Source: Quadrisphaera granulorum
Lineage (GTDB): Bacteria > Actinomycetota > Actinomycetes > Actinomycetales > Quadrisphaeraceae
Assembly (NCBI RefSeq): GCF_003149145.1
Contig: NZ_QGDQ01000020.1
Location: forward strand, 1-64,000
DNA: 64,000 nt
Direction of reading: 5' to 3'
A program made the translations under genes and the position numbers. This document shows positions 9,427 through 18,426 of this stretch, piece by piece; the first letter of the stretch is position 1; each line of letters opens with the position of its first letter. Below the pieces are notes generated by a model. It was not told where the DNA came from and did no database searches. It saw only the letters and a list, made by a program, of their open reading frames with translations.

Positions 9427-10571
9427 TCAGGGCCGCTCTGTTCAGGGCTGCTCTGTTCAGGGCTGCTCTGTTCAGGGCTGCTCTGTTCAGGGCCGTTCAT
9501 CTGTGGGCTGCGGCGCTCACCCTCGCGCTGGTCGACGACGTCCTCGGGAGTCCACACCCTCGTGCGGCCGCGCCCTGCGCGCTTGGCGACGTAGAGCGCC
9601 TGGTCGGCGCGGCGCATCGCGCTGTCGACGTCGTCGGCGGTGCCCAGGCCCGTGACACCGGCGGTGCAACTGCGACCGGCGGGCAGAGCCTCGCGCAGGG
9701 CGTCGACGAGTTGTCCCGCCGCGACAGGCTCCAGCCGCGCCAGCATCACGAACTCGTCACCACCCCATCGGCCGAGCACGGCTGAGGGGGGCAGGATCGC
9801 CCACCATGCGGTGGCTGCGGCACGGAGCAGTTCGTCACCGGCGGCGTGGCCGAGGGAGTCGTTGACCTGCTTGAAGTGGTCGAGGTCGATGATCGCCAAT
9901 GAGAGCGGAGCCCCGGCGCGGTGACCGGCCAGAGCCGTCAGGAGGCGGCTCTGGGTGCCGCGGCGATTGGGCAGGGCGGTGAGCACATCGACCTCGGCGG
10001 CCAGCACCGCACTCGCGGTGAGGCGCGAGAGCGCACCGACGATGCCCCCCACGACCAGGTTGCCGCAGACCATGATGAGGATGTCTCCGGTGGCCACGCC
10101 TGGAACTGACCCCAGGGCCAGCACGAGCAGCGCGGTGTTCACCACAACGTGGATCCCGGCCGTCGTCCAGGGGAAGAAGAAGAACGCCAGCGCGGCGAGC
10201 ACCAGGTACAGCGAGGCATCGGCGACGCTGGCGGTGCCCCCTCCGTCGAGGTGGATCCCCAGCGCCGCCGCGAGGCCGGTCGCAGGCTGGAGGAAGTGGT
10301 AGTACCACTTGCGGTAGTAGCGGCGCCCCAGAAAGATCACCGCTCCACCGAGGCAAGCGGCGACTCCCACCCAGAACGGAGGTCCCGGGGCGGTGAAACC
10401 GGTCCGCAGCAACGAGGCCACCGCGATGTAGGCGCCACAGGCCAGCATCACCAGGCTGGTGGTCCACACCATGGCCGTCAGGCTGGCCACAGGTTGGGCG
10501 CGGGACAGCTCGAGGATGAGGGTGTGCCACCGCGTGCGGCGCAGGCGGTGGCCTGATGTCGGTGCGCTCAC
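9297..10571 (-). CDS. Membrane diguanylate cyclase (GGDEF)
   Basis: 424 aa. It makes c-di-GMP from two GTP. The N-terminal half has about five membrane segments ending in a conserved-looking LAFFFFPW (128-135). The GGDEF domain (about 195-345) is intact: IIDLDHFKQVND (227-238) and GRWGGDEF with the signature at 270-274. No RxxD inhibitory site lies five residues before it, so product inhibition by that route is not expected. The tail (359-385) consists of PEQSS repeats, and the frame only ends at 9297, 130 bases inside the opposite gene. The GTG start overlaps the stop of the upstream EAL gene (GTGA). The two share a similar membrane region. Confidence 0.88.
   Translation of the reverse strand: MSAPTSGHRLRRTRWHTLILELSRAQPVASLTAMVWTTSLVMLACGAYIAVASLLRTGFTAPGPPFWVGVAACLGGAVIFLGRRYYRKWYYHFLQPATGLAAALGIHLDGGGTASVADASLYLVLAALAFFFFPWTTAGIHVVVNTALLVLALGSVPGVATGDILIMVCGNLVVGGIVGALSRLTASAVLAAEVDVLTALPNRRGTQSRLLTALAGHRAGAPLSLAIIDLDHFKQVNDSLGHAAGDELLRAAATAWWAILPPSAVLGRWGGDEFVMLARLEPVAAGQLVDALREALPAGRSCTAGVTGLGTADDVDSAMRRADQALYVAKRAGRGRTRVWTPEDVVDQREGERRSPQMNGPEQSSPEQSSPEQSSPEQSGPDQPWLESQPSMRSDSGSSASSEPSGPVDPSSGASSRSMPTAFI
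9430..9489. repeat. Four tandem 15-bp repeats between convergent genes
   Basis: Four units of the form GGGCTGCTCTGTTCA start at 9430, 9445, 9460 and 9475, the first differing at one base. A degenerate fifth follows. Read on the minus strand they encode Pro-Glu-Gln-Ser-Ser pentapeptides in the tail of the GGDEF protein; on the plus strand they lie just after the DUF4032 stop. Because the unit is 15 bp, gain or loss of copies keeps the minus-strand frame. Confidence 0.9.
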
Positions 10572-12358
10572 GCGCCGGCCCCGAGCCGGGAGGCCTCGCT
10601 GAGCAGGCGCTTCGCGAACGCCCCGGTGGGGAGGGCGGGCGCCCACAGCCAGCCCTGTCCCTCCTCGCACCCGTGCTCACCGAGCCAGGAGGCCTGGTGC
10701 GGCGTCTCGACGCCTTCGGCGACGATCGTGAGGTCGAGGGCATGGGCGAGAGCGATGACGCCCGCGCACAGCGGCGCCTCGTGCCCCTCCTCGACGGCGG
10801 TGACGAAGCTGCGGTCTACCTTGAGGACGTCGAGCGGCAGCGAGCTCAGGCGGGCCAGACCCGACCAGCCGGTGCCGAAGTCGTCGACGGCGATCCGGAC
10901 CCCCGCCGCGCGCAGGGCGTGCAAGTTGTCCACCACCGCGGGCGAGTGCTCGTCGAGCTGCCCCTCCAGCACCTCGACCACAAGCCGCCGCGAGGGGAGC
11001 CCGGCTCGGTGGAGCGCGGCCACCACCCAGGCGGCGTAGTCCGGCTCTTCCAGCTCGGGCCCGGAGGCGTTGACCGCCACGGTGAGCGGCACGCCGTCCG
11101 CGGGGACGGGCCAGGAGGCCGCGTCGATGCAGGCACGCTGGAGCACGTGGCGTCCCAGCTGGACCACCGCCCCGCTGGCCTCGGCCTGCGGCAGGAAGTC
11201 GCCCGGGGGCACGTAGCTGTCGCCGCGACGCCAGCGGACCAGCGCCTCAGCGCCCGTGGTGCGACCGTCGAGGAGCCGGACGACAGGCTGGTAGTGGACC
11301 TCGACGGAACCGTCCTCGAGGGCGGCGTACAGGCCGCGGACCGTCGGCAGTCCCGGCGTCCACAGGTGGCTCGAGCCGCGCTGGTGGCGCTTGGCGGCAG
11401 CGAGGGCGCCTTCAGCCCTGTCGACCAGGTCGCGCACCTCGTCACCGACCTCCGCGATGACGACACCGCTGCTGGCGCTGTGACCCTCGGGGACGGCGGC
11501 GTGCAGCTGCGCGACGAGCTGGCGGGCGGCTCCGGCCTCGGCGCGCACCAGCAGCGCGTACTGGTCGCCGCCCCAGCGCCCCAGCACCGCGCCGCGCGGC
11601 AGCAGCCCGCGCCAGGCGACGGCGGTGGCACGCAGGAGGGCGTCACCGGCGGCGTGGCCCGCGCGCTGGTTGGTGCTCTGCAGGTGGTCGACGCCGAAGA
11701 GCGCCAGCACGAGCGGAGGCCCACCGCGCTGTGCGGCCTCGAGTGCCCGTTCGAGGCGCTCGGTGGTGGTGGTGCGGTCAGGCAGAAGGGTGAGCGGATC
11801 GATGCCGGACACCTCGGCAGCCCGCGCCAGGGCGCGGACGGCGACGGCGAGCGCCACGACCACGCTGGCCACCATGGCCACGCCGCCGGGCTCCAGAGAG
11901 CCGGAGGACCCCAGGGCAAGGCTGAGTCCGGCGACGATCAGCGCCACGTGGGCCGCTGCTACCGCCGCGGGGAAGAAGAAGACCGCCTCCACCGCAACCA
12001 ACGCGAAGATCCACGCGTCCGCCCACCCGTCGGGCCCCGCGGAGCTGACACCGACGGTGATCACGATCACGCCGCTGAGGTGGGTGAGGTGGTAGTGCCA
12101 CACGCGCATCCGGCGTCGCAGCGCGTGCACCCCGGCCGCGGCCAGGACGCATCCGCCGATGAACGCGGGCGCGAGTTCCCCGTGCGTCAGGCCGGGGCGC
12201 AGCAGGTACCCGACGAGCACGACGCCCGCCCCCGAGAGGTACAGCGCCACCGTCGTGCGGTTCATGACCGCGGCGGTGACCCCGGGACGGCTGGCGGTGG
12301 CAAGACCTCGCAGGCCGCGCGCCGCGGCGCCGACCGCCGCCGCTGCGCGCTGTCTCAC
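10568..12358 (-). CDS. Membrane GGDEF-EAL protein, probable c-di-GMP phosphodiesterase
   Basis: 596 aa if the GTG at 12358 is used; an internal ATG at residue 32 (MNRTTVALYLSG) may be the true start. About five membrane segments precede a degenerate GGDEF domain: GGDQY (263-267), and FGVDHLQSTN where the first metal Asp is replaced. It is unlikely to make c-di-GMP but may bind GTP. The EAL domain is intact in the motifs I can check: GAEALVRW (E371), VNASGPEL, DDFGTGWSG, LKVDRSF, VAEGVET and the Gln in EGQGWLW. It should hydrolyse c-di-GMP to pGpG. It is the first gene of an overlapping pair with the cyclase. Confidence 0.88.
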   Translation of the reverse strand: MRQRAAAAVGAAARGLRGLATASRPGVTAAVMNRTTVALYLSGAGVVLVGYLLRPGLTHGELAPAFIGGCVLAAAGVHALRRRMRVWHYHLTHLSGVIVITVGVSSAGPDGWADAWIFALVAVEAVFFFPAAVAAAHVALIVAGLSLALGSSGSLEPGGVAMVASVVVALAVAVRALARAAEVSGIDPLTLLPDRTTTTERLERALEAAQRGGPPLVLALFGVDHLQSTNQRAGHAAGDALLRATAVAWRGLLPRGAVLGRWGGDQYALLVRAEAGAARQLVAQLHAAVPEGHSASSGVVIAEVGDEVRDLVDRAEGALAAAKRHQRGSSHLWTPGLPTVRGLYAALEDGSVEVHYQPVVRLLDGRTTGAEALVRWRRGDSYVPPGDFLPQAEASGAVVQLGRHVLQRACIDAASWPVPADGVPLTVAVNASGPELEEPDYAAWVVAALHRAGLPSRRLVVEVLEGQLDEHSPAVVDNLHALRAAGVRIAVDDFGTGWSGLARLSSLPLDVLKVDRSFVTAVEEGHEAPLCAGVIALAHALDLTIVAEGVETPHQASWLGEHGCEEGQGWLWAPALPTGAFAKRLLSEASRLGAGA

Positions 12359-12416
12359 GAATGGACCTTCGGAGCCGGCCGGGTGGGTCTTGACGAGGCA
12401 TCACCCGAACGAACCG

Positions 12417-13475
12417 TCACAGGCGCGCTGATGCTCCCGCAGCTGCCCGGGCGCGGGCCACCTCGTAGAGGGCGATGCTGCACGCGATCCCGGCGTTGAG
12501 GGACTCCACCGAGCCCGCCATGGGGATCGACGCCACGAGGTCGCAGGTCTCGCGGACCAGACGCGACAGCCCGCGGCCCTCCGACCCGACCACCACGGCG
12601 ACGGGTCCCTCGGCGATCCGGGCGACCTCGACCGAGCCGATCGGGGCGTCGGCATCGGCATCGAGTCCGATGACGAAGCAGCCGGCGGCCTTGGCGGCCT
12701 CCAGCGCACGGGTGAGGTTGGTCTCCCGGGCAACCGGCAGGCGCGCGGCGGCGCCCGCGGAGGTCTTCCACGCGCTGGCGGTCATGCCCGCCGAGCGGCG
12801 CTCAGGCACGAGCACGCACGAGGCGCCGAACGCGGCCGCCGTGCGGACCACAGCCCCGAGGTTGCGCGGGTCGGTGACGCCGTCGAGGGCGACGATGAGC
12901 GGCGCGCGCCCTGCGGAGGTGTCGGCGTCGAGGACGTCGGCCAGGGAGACGTACTGGTAGGGCGGCACCGTCAGCACGAGACCCTGGTGCACCGCCCCAT
13001 CCGACATCCTGTCGAGTTCGGGGCGCCCCACCTCGAGCACCGGCAGACCGCGGTCAGCGGCCAGACGCAGCGCCTCACGCACCCGGTCGTCAGTTTCGAT
13101 GCGGGTGGCCACGTGCAGGGCGGTGGCGGGGACATGGGTGCGCAGCGCCTCCACCACGGGGTTGCGCCCGGCCACCGCCTCGTTGCCCGCGCGGCTGGTG
13201 GTGGTGCGTCCGGTGGGCCGCTGGGCACGCGGGCCGTCGTCGGCTGCCCGGGTCGACCGCGAAGACCCACCGGCAACGGCAGGCGCGCCCTCGCCGGCAC
13301 GGCGCGCCGCAGCGGCGGCGCGGCGGGCGGCCGGGTGGCCGGTGCGCTCCTCGGCGGGCGGCGTGGGGCCGCGGCCCTCGAGGGCGCGGCGGTTCTTGCC
13401 GCCGGTGCCGACGGTCGGTGTCTTCTTGGAGCCGGCCTTGCGCACGGCGCCGCGCCGGGACGAGTTGCCGGCCAT
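12417..13475 (-). CDS. rlmB: 23S rRNA (guanosine-2'-O-)-methyltransferase RlmB/TrmH family
   Basis: 352 aa. A SpoU/TrmH-family enzyme using S-adenosylmethionine to methylate a ribose 2'-OH, in RlmB at G2251 of 23S rRNA. Residues 1-100 are a basic, low-complexity extension typical of actinobacterial homologues. A substrate-binding domain starts at [10 protein letters not shown], then the SPOUT domain with the knot motifs [31 protein letters not shown] and [15 protein letters not shown]. Motif order and length are normal. It lies downstream of cysS on the same strand, the conserved actinobacterial order cysS-rlmB. Confidence 0.93.
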   Translation of the reverse strand: MAGNSSRRGAVRKAGSKKTPTVGTGGKNRRALEGRGPTPPAEERTGHPAARRAAAAARRAGEGAPAVAGGSSRSTRAADDGPRAQRPTGRTTTSRAGNEAVAGRNPVVEALRTHVPATALHVATRIETDDRVREALRLAADRGLPVLEVGRPELDRMSDGAVHQGLVLTVPPYQYVSLADVLDADTSAGRAPLIVALDGVTDPRNLGAVVRTAAAFGASCVLVPERRSAGMTASAWKTSAGAAARLPVARETNLTRALEAAKAAGCFVIGLDADADAPIGSVEVARIAEGPVAVVVGSEGRGLSRLVRETCDLVASIPMAGSVESLNAGIACSIALYEVARARAAAGASARL

Positions 13476-13550
13476 GGGTGCTCCTGTCGGGTGTGATGCT
13501 TCTGCGCTCTACGGGGCAGCGCACGTGGGGGTGCTGCTGGGTGGTGCGGG

Positions 13551-13598
13551 GTCAGGCGAGTGCGAGGTCAGGCGAGTGCGAGGTGAGGCGAGTGCGGC
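13551..13598. repeat. Three tandem 16-bp repeats after the cysS stop
   Basis: GTCAGGCGAGTGCGAG at 13551 and 13567, and a variant at 13583, directly follow (on the minus strand) the cysS stop at 13600-13602. On that strand the two perfect units each carry TGA. This is one of several stop-codon-adjacent duplications in the window. Confidence 0.9.
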
Positions 13599-13599
13599 G

Positions 13600-15027
13600 T
13601 CAGCCGAGCGACCAGCGGGCGCCGTCGGCGGAGTCCTGGACCACCACGCCGGCGCGACCCAGCAGGTCGCGGATGGCGTCGGCTGCGGCGAAGTCCTTGG
13701 AGGCGCGGGCCTGCGCCCGCGCCTCCAGCTGGGCCTGCACCAGGACGTCGAGCGCCGCCGCCTGAGCGCTGGCGGCGGTGCTCGCGGCGCCGGTCCAGTG
13801 CGGGTCGAGCGGGTCGATGCCGAGGGTGCGGACGATGGCGTTGACGTCGTTGGCGGCAGCCACGGCGAACTGCTCGTGCCCGCCGTCGAGTGCGGCGTTG
13901 CCGGCGCGGACGGTGTCGTGGAGCACGGCGAGGGCGCCGGGCACGTTGAGGTCGTCGTTCATCGCGGCGGCGAAGTCCGGGGGGATGCGCGGCGCAGGGG
14001 CAGCAGCGCCGATGCGGGAGGCGAGCACCGGCTGCACGCGCCGCAGGAAGGTCTCGACCCGCCCGATGGCGGTCTCGGCCTCGGCCAGGGACGTGGGCGA
14101 GTACTCCAGCGCCGACCGGTAGTGCGCCGAGCCGAGGTAGTAGCGCAGCGCCAGCGGACTGGTGTGCTTCAGCACGGTCGAGACCTGCAGGGAGTTGCCG
14201 AGCGACTTGCTCATCTTCTCCCCGCCCTGCGTGACCCAGCCGTTGTGCAGCCAGTACGAGGCGAAGCCGAGGCCGGCCGCGCGGCTCTGCGCCTGCTCGT
14301 TCTCGTGGTGGGGGAAACGCAGGTCGAGGCCGCCGGCGTGGATGTCGAACGCGTCGCCGAGGTAGCGCCGCGCCATGGCCGAGCACTCCAGGTGCCAGCC
14401 GGGACGGCCGCGACCGAAGGGCGTGGGCCAGGAGGCGGTGGCCGGCTCGGTGGGCTTGGAGCCCTTCCACAGGGCGAAGTCGCGGGGGTCGCGCTTGCCG
14501 CGCGGGTCGGCGTCCTCGGCGGGGGCGACGTCGTCGAGGGAGACGTGCGTCAGCGCCCCGTACTCGGGGAAGGAGCGGACGTCGAAGTAGACGTCTCCGG
14601 AGCCGTCTGCTGCGGGGTAGGCGTGGCCGCGCTCGACGAGCAGCTCCATGAGCTCGACCATCTCGGGCACGTGGCCGGTGGCGCGGGGCTCGTAGGTGGG
14701 ACGGCGCACGCCGACGGCGTCGTACGCGGCGGTGAAGGCCTGCTCGTGGGTGTAGGCCCATGCCCACCAGGGGCGGCCCGCCTCGGCGGCCTTGGCGAGG
14801 ATCTTGTCGTCGATGTCGGTGACGTTGCGCACGAAGGTGACGTCGAGGCCGTGGCCGACCTCGAGCCAGCGGGCGAGCACGTCGAAGGCGACGCCGGAGC
14901 GCAGGTGCCCGATGTGCGGCGGGGCCTGCACGGTGGCGCCGCAGAGGTAGATGGAGGCCGCTCCGGGGGTCAGGGGCGCGAAGTCGCGCACGGCGGCGGC
15001 CTCGGTGTCGTACAGGCGGAGTGGCAC
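13600..15027 (-). CDS. cysS: Cysteinyl-tRNA synthetase
   Basis: 475 aa class I synthetase that charges tRNA-Cys. Visible: the zinc-binding region beginning IYLCGATVQ, the HIGH motif [15 protein letters not shown], the zinc-site histidines in [11 protein letters not shown], and KMSKSLGN. The C-terminal DALR/anticodon part is present, so it is full length. It is cysS rather than its paralogue mshC (mycothiol ligase): the context is cysS-rlmB and the C-terminal domain is full length, whereas MshC is shorter, around 410 aa. The start is the GTG at 15027. Confidence 0.93.
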   Translation of the reverse strand: MPLRLYDTEAAAVRDFAPLTPGAASIYLCGATVQAPPHIGHLRSGVAFDVLARWLEVGHGLDVTFVRNVTDIDDKILAKAAEAGRPWWAWAYTHEQAFTAAYDAVGVRRPTYEPRATGHVPEMVELMELLVERGHAYPAADGSGDVYFDVRSFPEYGALTHVSLDDVAPAEDADPRGKRDPRDFALWKGSKPTEPATASWPTPFGRGRPGWHLECSAMARRYLGDAFDIHAGGLDLRFPHHENEQAQSRAAGLGFASYWLHNGWVTQGGEKMSKSLGNSLQVSTVLKHTSPLALRYYLGSAHYRSALEYSPTSLAEAETAIGRVETFLRRVQPVLASRIGAAAPAPRIPPDFAAAMNDDLNVPGALAVLHDTVRAGNAALDGGHEQFAVAAANDVNAIVRTLGIDPLDPHWTGAASTAASAQAAALDVLVQAQLEARAQARASKDFAAADAIRDLLGRAGVVVQDSADGARWSLG

Positions 15028-15081
15028 CCCACCAGGCTATCGGCGACGCGGACCGCTCTCCGCCGCCGCGACCCCTCGGCC

Positions 15082-15109
15082 GTGATCATGGGCGCTGGCC
15101 ACCCCAGGG
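15082..15109. repeat. Single arm of the TGATCATG element
   Basis: GTGATCATGGGCG here is identical to the first 13 bases of the palindrome at 20339, and the following GCCACCC also matches with a small offset. No complementary right arm follows. The minus-strand stop codon of the aminopeptidase gene (15086-15088) lies inside its TGATCA. It is probably a decayed or half copy of the terminator family. Confidence 0.6.
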
Positions 15110-16060
15110 CGGCGGGAATGCTGACCGACGGTCTCCTCGGGGGTCGTGCTCACGCAGGAAGCGACCGACGACCTCGAGGAACGCCTCGTGCTCCTCGACG
15201 TGCGGCATGTGGCTGGACTCGGGAAACACGTGGCTGCGTACGTCGCGGATGCGCTCGGCGAATGGCGCCCAGCACGCCGGGGTGGCTTCGTCGTGGGCCC
15301 CGGCCACCACGAGGGTCGAAGCGGTGATTCCGGAGAGGCGGTCCTCGACAGTCCAGGTGAGGTTGGAGCCGGTGATCGTGAACTCGCTGGGCCCGTTCAT
15401 GGCGTGGTACACGGTCGGATCGGCGTCGATCTGCGCGAAGGTCGCGGCGACTTCCGCCGGCAGCGGCTGCACCCGGCAGACGTGGCGGGCGTAGAAGACG
15501 TCGCTGGCGGCCTTGTAGTCGGGGTCGTCGTAGGCGCCCAACGCCTCCAGCCGGAGGAGGTTCGAGCGGTGCGGCTCCGGGAGGGCGTCGATGAGCTCCT
15601 CGGCGGCCTCCCGCCACGTGGCCATGGCGGCTGGGGAGTCGCAGATCGTCAGCGACTGCACGCGCTCGGGGTGGGCGAGGGCGAACTCCGGGCCGAGCAT
15701 GCCGCCCCACGACTGGCCGACCACGTGCACACGCGCCAGGCGGAGGTGGTCGAGCAGCGAAGCCAGCTCGGCTACGAACAGCTCGACGGTCCACCAGGAC
15801 ACGTCTGCGTCGGGCAGGTGGGTGCTGCGGCCGCAGCCGAGCTGGTCGTAGTGGACGACGGCACGTCCGCCGGTGGCGAGGTTCGCCATCGACAGCGTGT
15901 AGTCGTGGGCTGCGCCTGGTCCCCCGTGGAGGACGACGACGGGCAGCGGGGCGCCTGCATCGTCAGGGCCGGGCAGGTGACCGGTGATCCGATACCAGGT
16001 CTCGTGACCGCGGAAGGGCGCTCGGCCCTCGCGGTCGGCCGGCGGGATGGCGTAGGGCAC
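15086..16060 (-). CDS. Alpha/beta-hydrolase, proline iminopeptidase type
   Basis: 324 aa serine hydrolase of peptidase family S33. Seen: the oxyanion-hole motif HGGPG near residue 45, the nucleophile elbow GQSWGG, the acid Asp in VVAGAHDEATP and the catalytic His in SSHMPHVE. These match proline iminopeptidases, which release N-terminal proline or other residues from short peptides; related members act on lactones or amides, so the exact substrate is open. No signal peptide, so cytoplasmic. It is divergent from mscR, and a palindrome lies between them. Confidence 0.82.
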   Translation of the reverse strand: MPYAIPPADREGRAPFRGHETWYRITGHLPGPDDAGAPLPVVVLHGGPGAAHDYTLSMANLATGGRAVVHYDQLGCGRSTHLPDADVSWWTVELFVAELASLLDHLRLARVHVVGQSWGGMLGPEFALAHPERVQSLTICDSPAAMATWREAAEELIDALPEPHRSNLLRLEALGAYDDPDYKAASDVFYARHVCRVQPLPAEVAATFAQIDADPTVYHAMNGPSEFTITGSNLTWTVEDRLSGITASTLVVAGAHDEATPACWAPFAERIRDVRSHVFPESSHMPHVEEHEAFLEVVGRFLREHDPRGDRRSAFPPPWGGQRP

Positions 16061-16168
16061 TCGCGCTCTCCGTGGTGCTCGCAGGAGCCGCAGACGGTGG
16101 TCGTCGCTGCGGGTGCCCGGAATCTAGGGCGCCCTGGCACAGCGCGGACGCTTCCACCTGCCCCCATC

Positions 16169-16182
16169 ACTGATGCATCAGT
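16169..16182. promoter_or_regulatory. 14-bp perfect palindrome between divergent genes
   Basis: ACTGATGCATCAGT is a complete palindrome located between the divergent aminopeptidase (starts 16060) and mscR (starts 16242). Its size and place suit an operator for a dimeric regulator such as the GntR-family protein encoded two genes downstream (17982). That pairing is inference. Confidence 0.45.
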
Positions 16183-16241
16183 TGTCTCGACCTGGGCTCC
16201 CGCTGCTGGTGCACGTCCGGGCCGGTCGATAGCGTCGGACC

Positions 16242-17327
16242 ATGCCTCACACCGTCAAGGGCGTCGTCGCCCTCAGCAAGGGAGCTCCCGTGGAGCTCGT
16301 CGACGTCGTCGTCCCCGACCCCGGCCCCTTCGAGGCCGTGGTCGACGTCCAGGCCTGCGGCGTGTGTCACACGGACCTGCACTACCGCGAGGGCGGCATC
16401 TCCGACGACTACCCCTTCCTGCTCGGCCACGAGGCGGCCGGCGTGGTCTCCGCCGTCGGTGAGGCCGTCACCGACGTCGCCGTGGGCGACTACGTCGTCC
16501 TCAACTGGCGCGCTGTCTGCGGGTCCTGCCGCGCCTGCCGCCGCGGACGGCCCTGGTACTGCTTCGCCACGCACAACGCCGAGCAGAAGATGACCCTGGC
16601 CGACGGCACACCGCTGTCCCCGGCCCTCGGCATCGGCGCCTTCGCCGAGAAGACGCTCGTGCACGCCGGCCAGTGCACCAAGGTCGACCCGGCCCTGCCG
16701 GCCGCCGCGGCGGGTCTGCTCGGCTGCGGGATCATGGCCGGCTTTGGTGCAGCCGTGAACACCGGAGCGGTGACCCGCGGAGACTCCGTGGCCGTCATCG
16801 GCTGCGGCGGTGTGGGCGACGCCGCCATCGCCGGCGCGGTGCTCGCCGGCGCCACCACGGTCATCGCCGTCGACGTCGACGACCGCAAGCTCGACGTCGC
16901 GAAGAAGTTCGGCGCCACGCACACCGTCAACAGCCGCCAGACCGACGCCGTGGAGGCCATCCAGGCGCTGACCGGCGGCAACGGCGCCGACGTCGTCGTG
17001 GAGGCGGTGGGTCGCCCCGAGACCTACAAGCAGGCGTTCTACGCCCGCGACCTGGCCGGCACCGTCGTCCTCGTGGGCGTGCCGACGCCGCAGATGACGC
17101 TCGAGCTGCCCCTGCTCGACGTCTTCGGCCGCGGCGGCGCCCTGAAGTCCAGCTGGTACGGCGACTGCCTGCCCGAGCGCGACTTCCCGATGCTCGCCGC
17201 CCTGGCGCTGCAGGGCCGCTTCCCGCTGCAGGACTTCGTCACCGAGACCGTGGGCCTGGGCGACGTCGAGGCCGCGTTCTCTGCCATGGGCCGCGGCGAC
17301 GTGCTGCGGTCGGTGGTGGTGCTGTGA
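16242..17327 (+). CDS. mscR: S-(hydroxymethyl)mycothiol dehydrogenase
   Basis: 361 aa zinc-dependent medium-chain dehydrogenase. It oxidises the formaldehyde-mycothiol adduct to S-formylmycothiol with NAD+, and members also reduce S-nitrosomycothiol. Seen: catalytic-zinc residues in [12 protein letters not shown] and GHEAAG, structural-zinc cysteines in [15 protein letters not shown], and the Rossmann glycines [11 protein letters not shown]. High similarity across the length to mycobacterial MscR supports the specific name over a generic alcohol dehydrogenase, as does mycothiol synthesis elsewhere in the window. Its stop overlaps the next gene start in a GTGA. Cytoplasmic. Confidence 0.9.
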   Translation: MPHTVKGVVALSKGAPVELVDVVVPDPGPFEAVVDVQACGVCHTDLHYREGGISDDYPFLLGHEAAGVVSAVGEAVTDVAVGDYVVLNWRAVCGSCRACRRGRPWYCFATHNAEQKMTLADGTPLSPALGIGAFAEKTLVHAGQCTKVDPALPAAAAGLLGCGIMAGFGAAVNTGAVTRGDSVAVIGCGGVGDAAIAGAVLAGATTVIAVDVDDRKLDVAKKFGATHTVNSRQTDAVEAIQALTGGNGADVVVEAVGRPETYKQAFYARDLAGTVVLVGVPTPQMTLELPLLDVFGRGGALKSSWYGDCLPERDFPMLAALALQGRFPLQDFVTETVGLGDVEAAFSAMGRGDVLRSVVVL

Positions 17328-17980
17328 GCGCCGCCGGCACCTCCAAGAAGGGCGCGCTGCGTCTCGACCGCAGCACCTCCGAGGGCACGTTCAGCCTCGA
17401 CGGGCAGACCTTCGACGTCGAGAACAACGTCCTCGTGCTCGGCGACGACACCGAGTGCCTCGTCATCGACGCCCCGCACGACCTCGGCGCCATCGCCGAG
17501 GTCGTCGGAGACCGGCGTGTGGTGGCCGTGGTGTGCACCCACGCCCACGACGACCACGTGCGCCTGGCGCCCGCTGCCGGCGAGCGGTTCGCTGCGCCGG
17601 TGCTGCTGCACCGCGACGACCTCGCCCTGTGGACGCTGACGCACCCCGCGGCGGCGCCCACAGAGCTCCTCGAGGACGGGCAGGTCATCACGGTGGCCGG
17701 CACCGAGGTGCACGTGCTGCACACCCCGGGCCACTCCCCCGGCTCGGTGTGCCTCTACGTGCCGGCGCTGGAGACGGTCATCACCGGCGACACGCTGTTC
17801 GCCGGCGGCCCGGGCGCCACCGGCCGCTCGTTCAGCGACTTCCCCACGATCATTACCTCGATCCGCGAGCGCATCTTCGCGCTGCCTCCGGCCACCACCG
17901 TGGTGCCGGGCCACGGGGGGACGACGACGGTCGGCGACGAGGCCCCCCACCTGCAGGAGTGGATCGACAGGGGTCACTGA
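17324..17980 (+). CDS. Metallo-beta-lactamase-fold hydrolase coupled to mscR
   Basis: 218 aa. A glyoxalase II-type metallohydrolase: the HxHxDH site reads THAHDDH, with the downstream ligands in [18 protein letters not shown] and PGHGG. The GTG start overlaps the mscR stop by four bases, so the two are made together. In mycobacteria mscR is likewise followed by an MBL gene proposed to hydrolyse S-formylmycothiol to formate and mycothiol. That role is plausible here but rests on context; no direct sequence feature defines the substrate. Confidence 0.88.
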   Translation: MSAAGTSKKGALRLDRSTSEGTFSLDGQTFDVENNVLVLGDDTECLVIDAPHDLGAIAEVVGDRRVVAVVCTHAHDDHVRLAPAAGERFAAPVLLHRDDLALWTLTHPAAAPTELLEDGQVITVAGTEVHVLHTPGHSPGSVCLYVPALETVITGDTLFAGGPGATGRSFSDFPTIITSIRERIFALPPATTVVPGHGGTTTVGDEAPHLQEWIDRGH

Positions 17981-17981
17981 C

Positions 17982-18374
17982 GTGACTCTCGACGGCCCCC
18001 TGGTCGTGCACCTCGACCGCGCCGCCGGGGCCCCGGCGCCGTGGCAGCAGGTGCACGACCAGGTGGTCGCCGCGGTCGACGACGGGCGCCTGGTCCCCGG
18101 CGATCGGCTGCCCACGGTGCGGGCCCTGGCCCAGCAGCTGGGTGTGGCCGCCGGCACCGTGGCCCGCGCGTACCGGGCGCTGGAGGCCTCCGACGTCGTG
18201 AGCACCGCCAGTCGCGCCGGCACCGTGGTGCGCGACCGGACCGCGGCGCGCGGTGATGCGGCGGCTCGCGCGGCTGCGGCGTCACTGGCGCGTGAGGCCG
18301 TGGCCGCGGGCCTCGACGACGACGCGGCGCTGTCGCTGCTGCGCGGCGCGCTGGCGGCCGCCCGAGGCCGTTGA
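17982..18374 (+). CDS. GntR-family transcriptional regulator (YtrA-like)
   Basis: 130 aa, GTG start one base after the MBL stop. The N-terminal winged helix-turn-helix shows the GntR pattern: PAPWQQVHDQVVAAVDDG, then LPTVRALAQQLGVAAGTVARAYRALE. Only a short helical tail follows instead of a large ligand domain, as in the YtrA subfamily. It is the third gene of mscR-MBL-gntR, so it may regulate that operon through the palindrome at 16169-16182. The ligand is unknown. Confidence 0.85.
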   Translation: MTLDGPLVVHLDRAAGAPAPWQQVHDQVVAAVDDGRLVPGDRLPTVRALAQQLGVAAGTVARAYRALEASDVVSTASRAGTVVRDRTAARGDAAARAAAASLAREAVAAGLDDDAALSLLRGALAAARGR

Positions 18375-18378
18375 GGCG

Positions 18379-18415
18379 GCCCCCCGGTCCGGACCTGGTG
18401 CCCGGACCGGGGGGC
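18379..18415. terminator. 14-bp GC hairpin, bidirectional
   Basis: Bases 18379-18392 pair perfectly with 18402-18415 around a nine-base loop. It sits between the converging gntR and ferritin-like genes and has no U-tract. Confidence 0.8.
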
Positions 18416-18426
18416 CCGCCCGGTGC

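Noticed and set aside
10556-12499. A 647-codon open frame on the plus strand
   Set aside because: It is antisense to the GGDEF-EAL gene with its conserved motifs, and has no motif of its own.
13600-15027. mshC (mycothiol ligase) instead of cysS
   Set aside because: HIGH and KMSKS are shared by both, but the C-terminal domain is full length and the cysS-rlmB neighbourhood is that of the tRNA synthetase.
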